Below are positions 27,401 to 39,794 of a stretch of 64,000 nucleotides of DNA, one piece after another. Where the stretch lies: assembly GCA_964016885.1 (NCBI GenBank), contig OZ024742.1, forward strand, positions 361,215,573-361,279,572. The letters run 5' to 3'. Origin of the DNA: Eledone cirrhosa (lineage: Eukaryota; Mollusca; Cephalopoda; Octopoda; Eledonidae). Below the pieces are notes generated by a model. It was given only the letters and a program-made list of their open reading frames with translations, was not told the DNA's origin and made no database searches. The position numbers were made by a program, and so were the translations under genes. Numbering within the stretch: the stretch's first letter is position 1; each line of letters opens with the position of its first letter.

Positions 27401-30400
27401 TACGCTAGGAATGTATCGCTGGATAGAATTACGTTAGGAAAGTATCGCTGGATAGAATTTATGCTAAGAAAGAATCGCCAGATAGAATTTATGCTAGGAA
27501 AGTATCGCTAGATAGAATTTACGCTAGGAATGTATCACTAGATAGAATTTACGCTAGGAAAGAATCGCTAGATAGAATTTACGCTAGGAAAGAATCGCTA
27601 GATAGAATTTATGCTAGGAAAGTATCGCTAGATAGAATTTACGCTAGGAATGTATCACTAGATAGAATTTACGCTAGGAATGTATCACTAGATAGAATTT
27701 ATGCTAGGAAAGTATCGCTGGATAGAATTTACGCTAGGAAAGAATCGCTAGATAGAATTTATGCTAGGAAAGTATCGCTAGATAGAATTTACGCTAGGAA
27801 TGTATCACTAGATAGAATTTACGCTAGGAATGTATCGCTGGATAGAATTACGTTAGGAAAGTATCGCTGGATAGAATTTATGCTAGGAAAGTATCGCTAG
27901 ATAGAATTTATGCTAGGAAAGTATCGCTAGATAGAATTTACGCTAGGAATGTATCACTAGATAGAATTTATGCTAGGAAAGTATCGCTGGATAGAATTTA
28001 CGCTAGGAAAGAATCGCTAGATAGAATTTATGCTAGGAAAGAATCGCTAGATAGAATTTACGCTAGGAATGTATCACTAGATAGAATTTATGCTAGGAAA
28101 GTATCGCTGGATAGAATTTACGCTAGGAAAGTATCGCTAGATAGAATTTATGCTAGGAAAGTATCGCTGGATAGAATTTACGCTAGGAAAGAATCGCTAG
28201 ATAGAATTTACGCTAGGAAAGAATCGCTAGATAGAATTTATGCTAGGAAAGTATCGCTAGATAGAATTTACGCTAGGAATGTATCACTAGATAGAATTTA
28301 TGCTAGGAAAGTATCGCTGGATAGAATTTACGCTAGGAAAGAATCGCTAGATAGAATTTACGCTAGGAAAGAATCGCTAGATAGAATTTATGCTAGGAAA
28401 GTATCGCTAGATAGAATTTACGCTAGGAATGTATCACTAGATAGAATTTACGCTAGGAATGTATCGCTGGATAGAATTACGTTAGGAAAGTATCGCTGGA
28501 TAGAATTTATGCTAAGAAAGAATCGCCAGATAGAATTTATGCTAGGAAAGTATCGCTAGATAGAATTTACGCTAGGAATGTATCACTAGATAGAATTTAC
28601 GCTAGGAAAGAATCGCTAGATAGAATTTACGCTAGGAAAGAATCGCTAGATAGAATTTATGCTAGGAAAGTATCGCTAGATGGAATTTACGCTAGGAATG
28701 TATCACTAGATAGATTTTACGCTAGGAATGTATCACTAGATAGAATTTATGCTAGGAAAGTATCGCTGGATAGAATTTACGCTAGGAAAGAATCGCTAGA
28801 TAGAATTTATGCTAGGAAAGAATCGCTAGATAGAATTTACGCTAGGAATGTATCACTAGATAGAATTTATGCTAGGAAAGTATCGCTGGATAGAATTTAC
28901 GCTAGGAAAGAATCGGTAGATAGAATTTACGCTAGGAAAGAATCGCTAGATAGAATTTATGCTAGGAAAGTATCGCTAGATAGAATTTACGCTAGGAATG
29001 TATCACTAGATAGAATTTATGCTAGGAAAGTATCGCTGGATAGAATTTACGCTAGGAAAGTATCGCTAGATAGAATTTATGCTAGGAAAGTATCGCTGGA
29101 TAGAATTTACGCTAGGAAAGAATCGCTAGATAGAATTTACGCTAGGAAAGAATCGCTAGATAGAATTTATGCTAGGAAAGTATCGCTAGATAGAATTTAC
29201 GCTAGGAATGTATCACTAGATAGAATTTATGCTAGGAATGTATCACTAGATAGAATTTATGCTAGGAAAGTATCGCTGGATAGAATTTACGCTAGGAAAG
29301 AATCGCTAGATAGAATTTATGCTAGGAAAGTATCGCTAGATAGAATTTACGCTAGAAATGTATCACTAGATAGAATTTACGCTAGGAATGTATCGCTGGA
29401 TAGAATTACGTTAGGAAAGTATCGCTGGATAGAATTTATGCTAGGAAAGAATCGCTAGATAGAATTTATGCTAGGAAAGAATCGCTAGATAGAATTTATG
29501 CTAGGAAAGTATCGCTAGATAGAATTTACGCTAGGAATGTATCACTAGATAGAATTTATGCTAGGAAAGTATTGCTGGATAGAATTTACGCTAGGAAAGA
29601 ATCGCTAGATAGAATTTATGCTAGGAAAGAATCGCTAGATAGAATTTACGCTAGGAAAGAATCGCTAGATAGAATTTACGCTAGGAATGTATCACTAGAT
29701 AGAATTTACGCTAGGAATGTATCGCTGGATAGAATTACGTTAGGAAACTATCGCTAGATAGAATTTATGCTAGGAAAGTATCGCTGGATAGAATTTACGC
29801 TAGGAAAGAATCGCTAGATAGAATTTACGCTAGGAAAGAATCGCTAGATAGAATTTATGCTAGGAAAGTATCGCTAGATAGAATTTACGCTAGGAATGTA
29901 TCACTAGATAGAATTTACGCTAGGAATGTATCGCTGGATAGAATTACGTTAGGAAAGTATCGCTGGATAGAATTTATGCTAAGAAAGAATCGCCAGATAG
30001 AATTTATGCTAGGAAAGTATCGCTAGATAGAATTTACGCTAGGAATGTATCACTAGATAGAATTTACGCTAGGAAAGAATCGCTAGATAGAATTTACGCT
30101 AGGAAAGAATCGCTAGATAGAATTTATGCTAGGAAAGTATCGCTAGATAGAATTTACGCTAGGAATGTATCACTAGATAGAATTTACGCTAGGAATGTAT
30201 CACTAGATAGAATTTATGCTAGGAAAGTATCGCTGGATAGAATTTACGCTAGGAAAGAATCGCTAGATAGAATTTATGCTAGGAAAGTATCGCTAGATAG
30301 AATTTACGCTAGGAATGTATCACTAGATAGAATTTACGCTAGGAATGTATCGCTGGATAGAATTTACGCTAGGAAAGAATCGCTAGATAGAATTTACGCT

Positions 30401-33400
30401 AGGAAAGAATCGCTAGATAGAATTTATGCTAGGAAAGTATCGCTAGATAGAATTTACGCTAGGAATGTATCACTAGATAGAATTTATGCTAGGAATGTAT
30501 CACTAGATAGAATTTATGCTAGGAAAGTATCGCTGGATAGAATTTACGCTAGGAAAGAATCGCTAGATAGAATTTATGCTAGGAAAGTATCGCTAGATAG
30601 AATTTACGCTAGAAATGTATCACTAGATAGAATTTACGCTAGGAATGTATCGCTGGATAGAATTACGTTAGGAAAGTATCGCTGGATAGAATTTATGCTA
30701 GGAAAGAATCGCTAGATAGAATTTATGCTAGGAAAGTATCGCTAGATAGAATTTACGCTAGGAATGTATCACTAGATAGAATTTATGCTAGGAAAGTATC
30801 GCTGGATAGAATTTACGCTAGGAAAGAATCGCTAGATAGAATTTATGCTAGGAAAGAATCGCTAGATAGAATTTACGCTAGGAAAGAATCGCTAGATAGA
30901 ATTTATGCTAGGAAAGTATCGCTAGATAGAATTTACGCTAGGAATGTATCACTAGATAGAATTTATGCTAGGAAAGTATCGCTGGATAGAATTTACGCTA
31001 GGAAACTATCGCTAGATAGAATTTATGCTAGGAAAGTATCGCTGGATAGAATTTACGCTAGGAAAGAATCGCTAGATAGAATTTACGCTAGGAAAGAATC
31101 GCTAGATAGAATTTATGCTAGGAAAGTATCGCTAGATAGAATTTACGCTAGGAATGTATCACTAGATAGAATTTACGCTAGGAATGTATCGCTGGATAGA
31201 ATTACGTTAGGAAAGTATCGCTGGATAGAATTTATGCTAAGAAAGAATCGCCAGATAGAATTTATGCTAGGAAAGTATCGCTAGATAGAATTTACGCTAG
31301 GAATGTATCACTAGATAGAATTTACGCTAGGAAAGAATCGCTAGATAGAATTTACGCTAGGAAAGAATCGCTAGATAGAATTTATGCTAGGAAAGTATCG
31401 CTAGATAGAATTTACGCTAGGAATGTATCACTAGATAGAATTTACGCTAGGAATGTATCACTAGATAGAATTTATGCTAGGAAAGTATCGCTGGATAGAA
31501 TTTACGCTAGGAAAGAATCGCTAGATAGAATTTATGCTAGGAAAGTATCGCTAGATAGAATTTACGCTAGGAATGTATCACTAGATAGAATTTATGCTAG
31601 GAAAGTATCGCTGGATAGAATTTACGCTAGGAAAGAATCGCTAGATAGAATTTATGCTAGGAAAGAATCGCTAGATAGAATTTACGCTAGGAATGTATCA
31701 CTAGATAGAATTTATGCTAGGAAAGTATCGCTGGATAGAATTTACGCTAGGAAAGAATCGGTAGATAGAATTTACGCTAGGAAAGAATCGCTAGATAGAA
31801 TTTATGCTAGGAAAGTATCGCTAGATAGAATTTACGCTAGGAATGTATCACTAGATAGAATTTATGCTAGGAAAGTATCGCTGGATAGAATTTACGCTAG
31901 GAAAGTATCGCTAGATATAATTTACGCTAGGAAAGAATCGCTAGATAGAATTACGCTAGGAAAGTATCACTAGATAGAATTTACGCTAGGAAAGTATGGC
32001 TAGATAGAATTTACGCTAGAAAAGTATCACTAGATAGAATTTACGCTACGAAAGAATCGCTAGATAGAATTTACGCTAGGAATGTATCGCTGGATAGAAT
32101 TACGTTAGGAAAGTATCGCTGGATAGAATTTATGCTAAGAAAGAATCGCCAGATAGAATTTATGCTAGGAAAGTATCGCTAGATAGAATTTACGCTAGGA
32201 ATGTATCACTAGATAGAATTTACGCTAGGAAAGAATCGCTAGATAGAATTTACGCTAGGAAAGAATCGCTAGATAGAATTTATGCTAGGAAAGTATCGCT
32301 AGATAGAATTTACGCTAGGAATGTATCACTAGATAGAATTTACGCTAGGAATGTATCACTAGATAGAATTTATGCTAGGAAAGTATCGCTGGATAGAATT
32401 TACGCTAGGAAAGAATCGCTAGATAGAATTTATGCTAGGAAAGTATCGCTAGATAGAATTTACGCTAGGAATGTATCACTAGATAGAATTTATGCTAGGA
32501 AAGTATCGCTGGATAGAATTTACGCTAGGAAAGAATCGCTAGATAGAATTTATGCTAGGAAAGAATCGCTAGATAGAATTTACGCTAGGAATGTATCACT
32601 AGATAGAATTTATGCTAGGAAAGTATCGCTGGATAGAATTTACGCTAGGAAAGAATCGGTAGATAGAATTTACGCTAGGAAAGAATCGCTAGATAGAATT
32701 TATGCTAGGAAAGTATCGCTAGATAGAATTTACGCTAGGAATGTATCACTAGATAGAATTTATGCTAGGAAAGTATCGCTGGATAGAATTTACGCTAGGA
32801 AAGTATCGCTAGATAGAATTTATGCTAGGAAAGTATCGCTGGATAGAATTTACGCTAGGAAAGAATCGCTAGATAGAATTTACGCTAGGAAAGAATCGCT
32901 AGATAGAATTTATGCTAGGAAAGTATCGCTAGATAGAATTTACGCTAGGAATGTATCACTAGATAGAATTTATGCTAGGAAAGTATCGCTGGATAGAATT
33001 TACGCTAGGAAAGAATCGCTAGATAGAATTTACGCTAGGAAAGAATCGCTAGATAGAATTTATGCTAGGAAAGTATCGCTAGATAGAATTTACGCTAGGA
33101 ATGTATCACTAGATAGAATTTACGCTAGGAATGTATCGCTGGATAGAATTACGTTAGGAAAGTATCGCTGGATAGAATTTATGCTAAGAAAGAATCGCCA
33201 GATAGAATTTATGCTAGGAAAGTATCGCTAGATAGAATTTACGCTAGGAATGTATCACTAGATAGAATTTACGCTAGGAAAGAATCGCTAGATAGAATTT
33301 ACGCTAGGAAAGAATCGCTAGATAGAATTTATGCTAGGAAAGTATCGCTAGATAGAATTTACGCTAGGAATGTATCACTAGATAGAATTTATGCTAGGAA

Positions 33401-35439
33401 AGTATCGCTGGATAGAATTTACGCTAGGAAAGAATCGCTAGATAGAATTTATGCTAGGAAAGTATCGCTAGATAGAATTTACGCTAGGAATGTATCACTA
33501 GATAGAATTTATGCTAGGAAAGTATCGCTGGATAGAATTTACGCTAGGAAAGAATCGCTAGATAGAATTTATGCTAGGAAAGAATCGCTAGATAGAATTT
33601 ACGCTAGGAATGTATCACTAGATAGAATTTATGCTAGGAAAGTATCGCTGGATAGAATTTACGCTAGGAAAGAATCGGTAGATAGAATTTACGCTAGGAA
33701 AGAATCGCTAGATAGAATTTATTATAGGAAAGTATCGCTGGATAGAATTTACGCTAGGAAAGAATCGCTAGATAGAATTTACGCTAGGAAAGAATCGCTA
33801 GATAGAATTTATGCTAGGAAAGTATCGCTAGATAGAATTTACGCTAGGAATGTATCACTAGATAGAATTTATGCTAGGAAAGTATCGCTGGATAGAATTT
33901 ACGCTAGGAAAGTATCGCTAGATATAATTTACGCTAGGAAAGAATCGCTAGATAGAATTACGCTAGGAAAGTATCACTAGATAGAATTTACGCTAGGAAA
34001 GTATGGCTAGATAGAATTTACGCTAGAAAAGTATCACTAGATAGAATTTACGCTACGAAAGAATCGCTAGATAGAATTTACGCTAGGAATGTATCGCTGG
34101 ATAGAATTACGTTAGGAAAGTATCGCTGGATAGAATTTATGCTAAGAAAGAATCGCCAGATAGAATTTATGCTAGGAAAGTATCGCTAGATAGAATTTAC
34201 GCTAGGAATGTATCACTAGATAGAATTTACGCTAGGAAAGAATCGCTAGATAGAATTTACGCTAGGAAAGAATCGCTAGATAGAATTTATGCTAGGAAAG
34301 TATCGCTAGATAGAATTTACGCTAGGAATGTATCACTAGATAGAATTTACGCTAGGAATGTATCACTAGATAGAATTTATGCTAGGAAAGTATCGCTGGA
34401 TAGAATTTACGCTAGGAAAGAATCGCTAGATAGAATTTATGCTAGGAAAATATCGCTAGATAGAATTTACGCTAGGAATGTATCACTAGATAGAATTTAT
34501 GCTAGGAAAGTGTCGCTGGATAGAATTTACGCTAGGAAAGAATCGCTAGATAGAATTTATGCTAGGAAAGAATCGCTAGATAGAATTTACGCTAGGAATG
34601 TATCACTAGATAGAATTTATGCTAGGAAAGTATCGCTGGATAGAATTTACGCTAGGAAAGAATCGGTAGATAGAATTTACGCTAGGAAAGAATCGCTAGA
34701 TAGAATTTATGCTAGGAAAGTATCGCTAGATAGAATTTACGCTAGGAATGTATCACTAGATAGAATTTATGCTAGGAAAGTATCGCTGGATAGAATTTAC
34801 GCTAGGAAAGTATCGCTAGATAGAATTTATGCTAGGAAAGTATCGCTGGATAGAATTTACGCTAGGAAAGAATCACTAGATAGAATTTACGCTAGGAAAG
34901 AATCGCTAGATAGAATTTATGCTAGGAAAGAATCGCTAGATAGAATTTACGCTAGGAATGTATCACTAGATAGAATTTATGCTAGGAAAGTATCGCTGGA
35001 TAGAATTTACGCTAGGAAAGAATCGGTAGATAGAATTTACGCTGGGAAAGAATCGCTAGATAGAATTTATGCTAGGAAAGTATCGCTAGATAGAATTTAC
35101 GCTAGGAATGTATCACTAGATAGAATTTATGCTAGGAAAGTATCGCTGGATAGAATTTACGCTAGGAAAGTATCGCTAGATAGAATTTATGCTAGGAAAG
35201 TATCGCTGGATAGAATTTACGCTAGGAAAGAATCGCTAGATAGAATTTACGCTAGGAAAGAATCGCTAGATAGAATTTATGCTAGGAAAGTATCGCTAGA
35301 TAGAATTTACGCTAGGAATGTATCACTAGATAGAATTTATGCTAGGAAAGTATCGCTGGATAGAATTTACGCTAGGAAAGTATCGCTAGATATAATTTAC
35401 GCTAGGAAAGAATCGCTAGATAGAATTACGCTAGGAAAG

Positions 35440-37912
35440 TATCACTAGATAGAATTTACGCTACGAAAGTATGGCTAGATAGAATTTACGCTAGAAAAGT
35501 ATCACTAGATAGAATTTACGCTACGAAAGAATCGCTAGATAGAATTTACGCTAGGAAAGTATCACTAGATAGAATTTACGCTAGGAAAGTATCGCTAGAT
35601 AGAATTTACGCTAGGAAATTATCACTAGATAGAATTTACGCTAGGAAAGTATCACTAGATAGAATTACGTTGGGAATGTATCACTAGATAGAATTTACGC
35701 TAGGAAAGTATCGCTAGATAGAATTTACGCTGGGAAAGTATCGCTAGATAGAATTTATGTTAGGAAAGTATCGCTGGATAGAATTTATGCTAGGAAAGTA
35801 TCGCTGGATCGAATTTACGCTAGGAAAGTATCGCTAGATAGAATTTATGCTGGGAAAGTATCGCTAGATAGAATTAGGCTAGGAAAGTATCGCTGGATAG
35901 AATTTACGCTGGGAAAGTATCGCTAGGTAGAATTTATGCTAGGAAAGTATCGCTAGATAGAATTACGCTAGGAAAGTATCACTAGATAGAATTTACGCTA
36001 GGAAAGTATCACTAGATAGAATTACGTTAGGAATGTATCACTAGATAGAATTTACGCTGGGAAAGTATCGCTAGATAGAATTTAAGCTAGGAAAGTATCG
36101 CTAGATAGAATTTATGCTAGGAAAGTATCGCTGGATAGAATTTATGCTAGGAAAGTATCGCTGGATAGAATTTACTCTAGAAAAGTATCACTAGATAGAA
36201 TTCACGCTAGGAAAGTATCGCTAGATAGAATTTACGCTAGCAAAGAATCGCTAGATAGAATTTATGCTAGGAAAGTATCGCTAGATAGAATTTACGCTAG
36301 GAATGTATCACTAGATAGAATTTATGCTAGGAAAGTATCGCTGGATAGAATTTACGCTAGGAAAGAATCGCTAGATAGAATTTACGCTAGGAAAGAATCG
36401 CTAGATAGAATTTATGCTAGGAAAGTATCGCTAGATAGAATTTACGCTAGGAATGTATCACTAGATAGAATTTACGCTAGGAATGTATCACTAGATAGAA
36501 TTTATGCTAGGAAAGTATCGCTGGATAGAATTTACGCTAGGAAAGAATCGCTAGATAGAATTTATGCTAGGAAAGTATCGCTAGATAGAATTTACGCTAG
36601 GAATGTATCACTAGATAGAATTTATGCTAGGAAAGTATCGCTGGATAGAATTTACGCTAGGAAAGAATCGGTAGATAGAATTTATGCTAGGAAAGTATCG
36701 CTAGATAGAATTTACGCTAGGAATGTATCACTAGATAGAATTTATGCTAGGAAAGTATCGCTGGATAGAATTTACGCTAGGAAAGTATCGCTAGATAGAA
36801 TTTATGCTAGGAAAGTATCGCTGGATAGAATTTACGCTAGGAAAGAATCGCTAGATAGAATTTACGCTAGGAAAGAATCGCTAGATAGAATTTATGCTAG
36901 GAAAGTATCGCTAGATAGAATTTACGCTAGGAATGTATCACTAGATAGAATTTATGCTAGGAAAGTATCGCTGGATAGAATTTACGCTAGGAAAGTATCG
37001 CTAGATAGAATTTACGCTAGGAAAGAATCGCTAGATAGAATTACGCTAGGAAAGTATCACTAGATAGAATTTACGCTAGGAAAGTATGGCTAGATAGAAT
37101 TTACGCTAGAAAAGTATACCTAGATAGAATTTACGCTAGGAAAGAATCGCTAGATAGAATTTACGCTAGGAAAGTATCACTAGATAGAATTTACGCTAGG
37201 AAAGTATCGCTAGATAGAATTTACGCTGGGAAAGTATCGCTAGATAGAATTTATGTTAGGAAAGTATCGCTGGATAGAATTTATGCTAGGAAAGTATCGC
37301 TGGATAGAATTTACGCTAGGAAAGTATCGCTAGATAGAATTTATGCTAGGAAAGTATCGCTAGATAGAATTACGCTAGGAAAGTATCGCTGGATAGAATT
37401 TACGCTGGGAAAGTATCGCTATGTAGAATTTATGCTAGGAAAGTATCGCTAGATAGAATTACGCTAGGAAAGTATCACTAGATAGAATTTACGCTAGGAA
37501 AGTATCACTAGATAGAATTACGTTAGGAATGTATCACTAGATAGAATTTACGCTGGGAAAGTATCGCTAGATAGAATTTAAGCTAGGAAAGTATCGCTAG
37601 ATAGAATTTATGCTAGGAAAGTATCGCTGGATAGAATTTATGCTAGGAAAGTATCGCTGGATAGAATTTACTCTAGAAAAGTATCACTAGATAGAATTCA
37701 CGCTAGGAAAGTATCGCTAGATAGAATTTACGCTGGGAAAGAATCGCTGGATAGAATTTATGCTAGGAAAGTATCGCTGGATAGAATTTATGCTAGGAAA
37801 GTATCGCTGGATAGAATTTACGCTAGAAAAGTAGCACTAGATAGAATTTACGCTAGGAAAGTATCACTACATAAAATTTATGCCAGGAAAGAATCGCTGG
37901 ATAGATTTTATG
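35440..37912. repeat. Diverged right edge of the 30-bp satellite
   Basis: Monomers here carry many private changes (CGCTGGG, GAATTAGGCT, TTATGTTAGG, ACTCTAGAAAAG, GTATGGC) that are rare or absent in the centre. The stretch 35700-36240 recurs at 37196-37736, offset 1,496 bp (for example the mark at 36021 and 37517). Between them, about 36241-37060, lies a block of homogeneous monomers like the array centre. This is the pattern expected for an old array edge into which a fresh block has been copied or exchanged. Confidence 0.75.
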
Positions 37913-38130
37913 GGCAAAGCGAACCAGCAGGAGACCCAGGGGTAGATCCGGAGCAAGTTCGTAGAATAATATCCATATGTTTGGTTGGTCTTACTTGGTG
38001 ATCCAGCAGGATTTAGTTCAAGAGGGCTGCTTCTGACAGGACCCACAGGAAGGTGTATTTAGTGATTCTGTCCCCAGGACCCTCACAGAAATAATGAGCA
38101 AAGAAGAAGAAGGCTCTATGTCTTAATAAA
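37913..38130. other. Flank right of the 30-bp satellite, no gene
   Basis: Unique-looking sequence with a higher GC content than the satellite, directly after the last degenerate monomer. No frame longer than a few dozen codons is open and I recognise no domain. It leads into the LINE 3' region at 38131 and may be further upstream sequence of that same LINE copy. Confidence 0.4.
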
Positions 38131-38285
38131 GTAGCATGGCAAAAATCTCCCAGCACTCACTGTAAACGAGGTTGGTGTTAGGAAGGGCGTCCAGCTGTAG
38201 AAATCAAGCCAGAATCAGTTCCCATCCCACCCTTGCAAGCAGGGAAAAAGCGGACGTAAAATGAAATGATGAAAAAATGAAATGA
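38131..38285 (+). mobile_element. LINE 3' UTR remnant, plus strand
   Basis: Contains 'gttggtgttaggaagggcg' and 'tccagctgtagaaatcaagc', also found (as reverse complement or direct) in the LINE copies at 38.8, 46.1 and 47.1 kb. It ends with 'aagcggacgtaaaatgaaat' and a degenerate GAT-rich tail. Only untranslated 3' sequence is left; no coding part is seen upstream. Confidence 0.75.
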
Positions 38286-38686
38286 TTACCTCATTGTTTC
38301 AATAATTCTTAAAATTAAACATTTGGAGGAATTTGATGAAATAATTTCATTATCAATTTTAAGCAGATGTTTGGAATATTACTTCACAAACCTCTCTTTA
38401 AAAGTAATTTTGATTGAAGATTTTCATATATTTCAAAATGTAGAATTTCATATTACAAAACTAGGCTTGTTTCTCATGGTTTCATATCAAAGGTTAAATC
38501 TTTCAGCCTTGAGTTCAAATTAACATCTACCATCTACACCCCTGGACAGTATATTGTCAGAGTCATTAGACCATTAGATAGAATTCTTTGCAGTAGTCAT
38601 TCTTACTAAAACATTTTCCAATATTAAATCTTACGAAGTTCTGGGAATGCTTGATATTTGGAAATGTGAGATTCACAAATATAAAA
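38286..38686. other. AT-rich spacer, nothing recognised
   Basis: Between two LINE 3' ends. One 66-codon plus-strand frame (38323-38523) has no recognised domain and AT-driven composition; I do not call it a gene. Confidence 0.5.
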
Positions 38687-38991
38687 ATCATCATCATCAT
38701 CAATACCGTTTTACGTCCGTTCTTCCATGCTAGCATGAGTTAGACGGGTTGTCCTGTTGTGGGTAGTGTCTGGTCGGCTGACCATTCCTTGCTCATACAG
38801 GAACTGATTTGGCTTGATTTCTACAACTGGATGCTCTTCCTAACTCCAACCTCATTTACAGTGAGTGCTGGGTGCTTTTTTCCGTGGCGCCTACACATCC
38901 ACTTTATAGTGTGGGCTGGGTGCTTTTTTGCCGTGGTACCTCCACGACTACTTTGCAGTGGGAGGGTGTGGGGGCATATTGCCTATATGCT

Positions 38992-39260
38992 TCAGCTTGT
39001 ACCCATGGGAGGTCGGGTACTCTGTATTACTGCATGACGCCAGAGGTCACGGCCGTGTGTCATCGCCTTTGAGAGGTGTAATTGGGTAAGGTCGGCTTTT
39101 ATCACCTCATCCCAGGTCTTCTTGGGTTTCCCCACTCCGCGGTTTCCATTGACTTCTAGTGCTCTGCACCTTTTTATGCAGCTGTTATCCTTCATATGCA
39201 TCACATGTCCATACCAACGCAACTGCCTCTCCTGCACACAGCATTTGATTCCTCTTATGC
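38992..39260 (-). pseudogene. LINE ORF C-terminus (RLRWYGHV-type)
   Basis: Minus strand. It reads SIRGIKCCVQERQLRWYGHV, then a basic GNRGVGKPKKTWDEVIKADL segment and ends in PPMGTS-stop. The 'RQLRWYGHV...GKPKKTW' pattern is the well-known extreme C-terminus of many non-LTR reverse transcriptase ORFs. It is out of frame with the upstream part (39261-39792) by a frameshift in a GA repeat. The same tail, diverged, is encoded on the plus strand at 46640-46804. It is a dead copy. Confidence 0.8.
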
Positions 39261-39792
39261 TCAGTCTCTCTCTCTCAATTTATTTATGCTTTGCCATTTG
39301 CGTATATTACTATTACACATCCATCGGAGCATGCAGGCTTTATTTCTTTCTAATCTACGTAAGTCTTCCACCTTCAGCGCCCAGGTGTCACTACCATGTA
39401 ACATTGCTGTTCGTATACAAGCATCATACAGTCTGCCTTTCCTTTTGAGGGAGAAGCCTTTTGCAGCTAGCAGTGGCAGTAATTCTCTGAACTTCTTCCA
39501 TCCCGTTCTTACCCTAGTTCTTTCTGAACACCCACCTCCGCTGCTAATTCGGTCTCCTAGGTAGCAGAAGCTGTCTACTGTTTCTACAGAGCCCTCCCAG
39601 AGATTGGTGGTACTTGTTTCCTGTGGCTGTTTGCTGCTTGCTGTCCCAGCACAGCTGCTACATGTGAAGTCTACATTCTTAATTAAGCTTCCTGAGATCC
39701 CGCTACATCTCTTGTGTACCCATTGTTTGCATTTGGGGCAGAGAATGGAGTTCCTACCTACACCTTTCCTACATACTGATAGTATTAATAAT
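39261..39792 (-). pseudogene. LINE polyprotein fragment, part after the RT core
   Basis: Open minus-strand frame without interruption from about 39792 to a stop at 39261-39263. It begins with a Cys/His knuckle-like stretch (VCRKGVGRNSILCPKCKQW, then VHKRC, then DFTCSSC), followed by FCYLGDRISSGGGCSERTRV and GRLYDACIRTAMLHGSDTWA, a segment typical of the region after the RT core in many animal non-LTR elements. The frame ends at 'LRERD-stop' within a (GA)n run. The next 90 residues continue in a shifted frame at 38992-39260, so a slip in the GA tract has broken a formerly single ORF. Confidence 0.8.
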
Positions 39793-39794
39793 CA

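Larger units (their letters stand above)
1499..37912 (+). repeat. 30-bp satellite array, about 36.4 kb
   Basis: Tandem units of 30 bp built around 'ATCGCTAGATAGAATTTACG' followed by 'CTAGGAAAGT'. There are about 1,200 copies. Variation sits at a few fixed places: AAAGA/AAAGT/AATGT before ATCGC, ATCGC/ATCAC, CTAG/CTGG, and TTACG/TTATG. A 29-bp variant (GAATTACGTTAGG in place of GAATTTACGCTAGG) recurs about every 0.4-1.1 kb. Because 30 is divisible by three, one plus frame stays open over runs of ordinary monomers and reads as a 10-residue periodic peptide (SLDRIYARKE); 29-bp units shift the frame. It has no signal peptide, no domain and no non-repeat exon. I treat it as non-coding satellite DNA. 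The left edge is sharp; the right edge is diverged. Confidence 0.98.
38687..39792 (-). mobile_element. 5'-truncated non-LTR retrotransposon (LINE), minus strand
   Basis: A LINE copy whose 3' end is the (ATC)n tract at 38687-38702, which reads (GAT)n on the coding strand. The minus strand holds, in order: the C-terminal coding part (39792 down to 38992, broken by one frameshift) and about 300 bp of 3' UTR with two copies of a 'gcacccag...cactgtaaa' motif. The element is cut at its 5' side close to 39792, where a foldback MITE begins. The 3' UTR is shared with the copies at 38.2, 46.0-46.4 and 47.0-47.3 kb, so this family is active or was recently active in the lineage (inference). Confidence 0.85.

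Noticed and set aside
34510..35448. 312-codon plus-strand frame in the 30-bp satellite
   Set aside because: Period divisible by three keeps one frame open; the peptide is a pure 10-residue repeat with no unique start or end, and the frame breaks at each 29-bp unit.
1499..37912. CRISPR-like array
   Set aside because: The units are directly adjacent with no unique spacers, and the context is eukaryotic with no cas genes.
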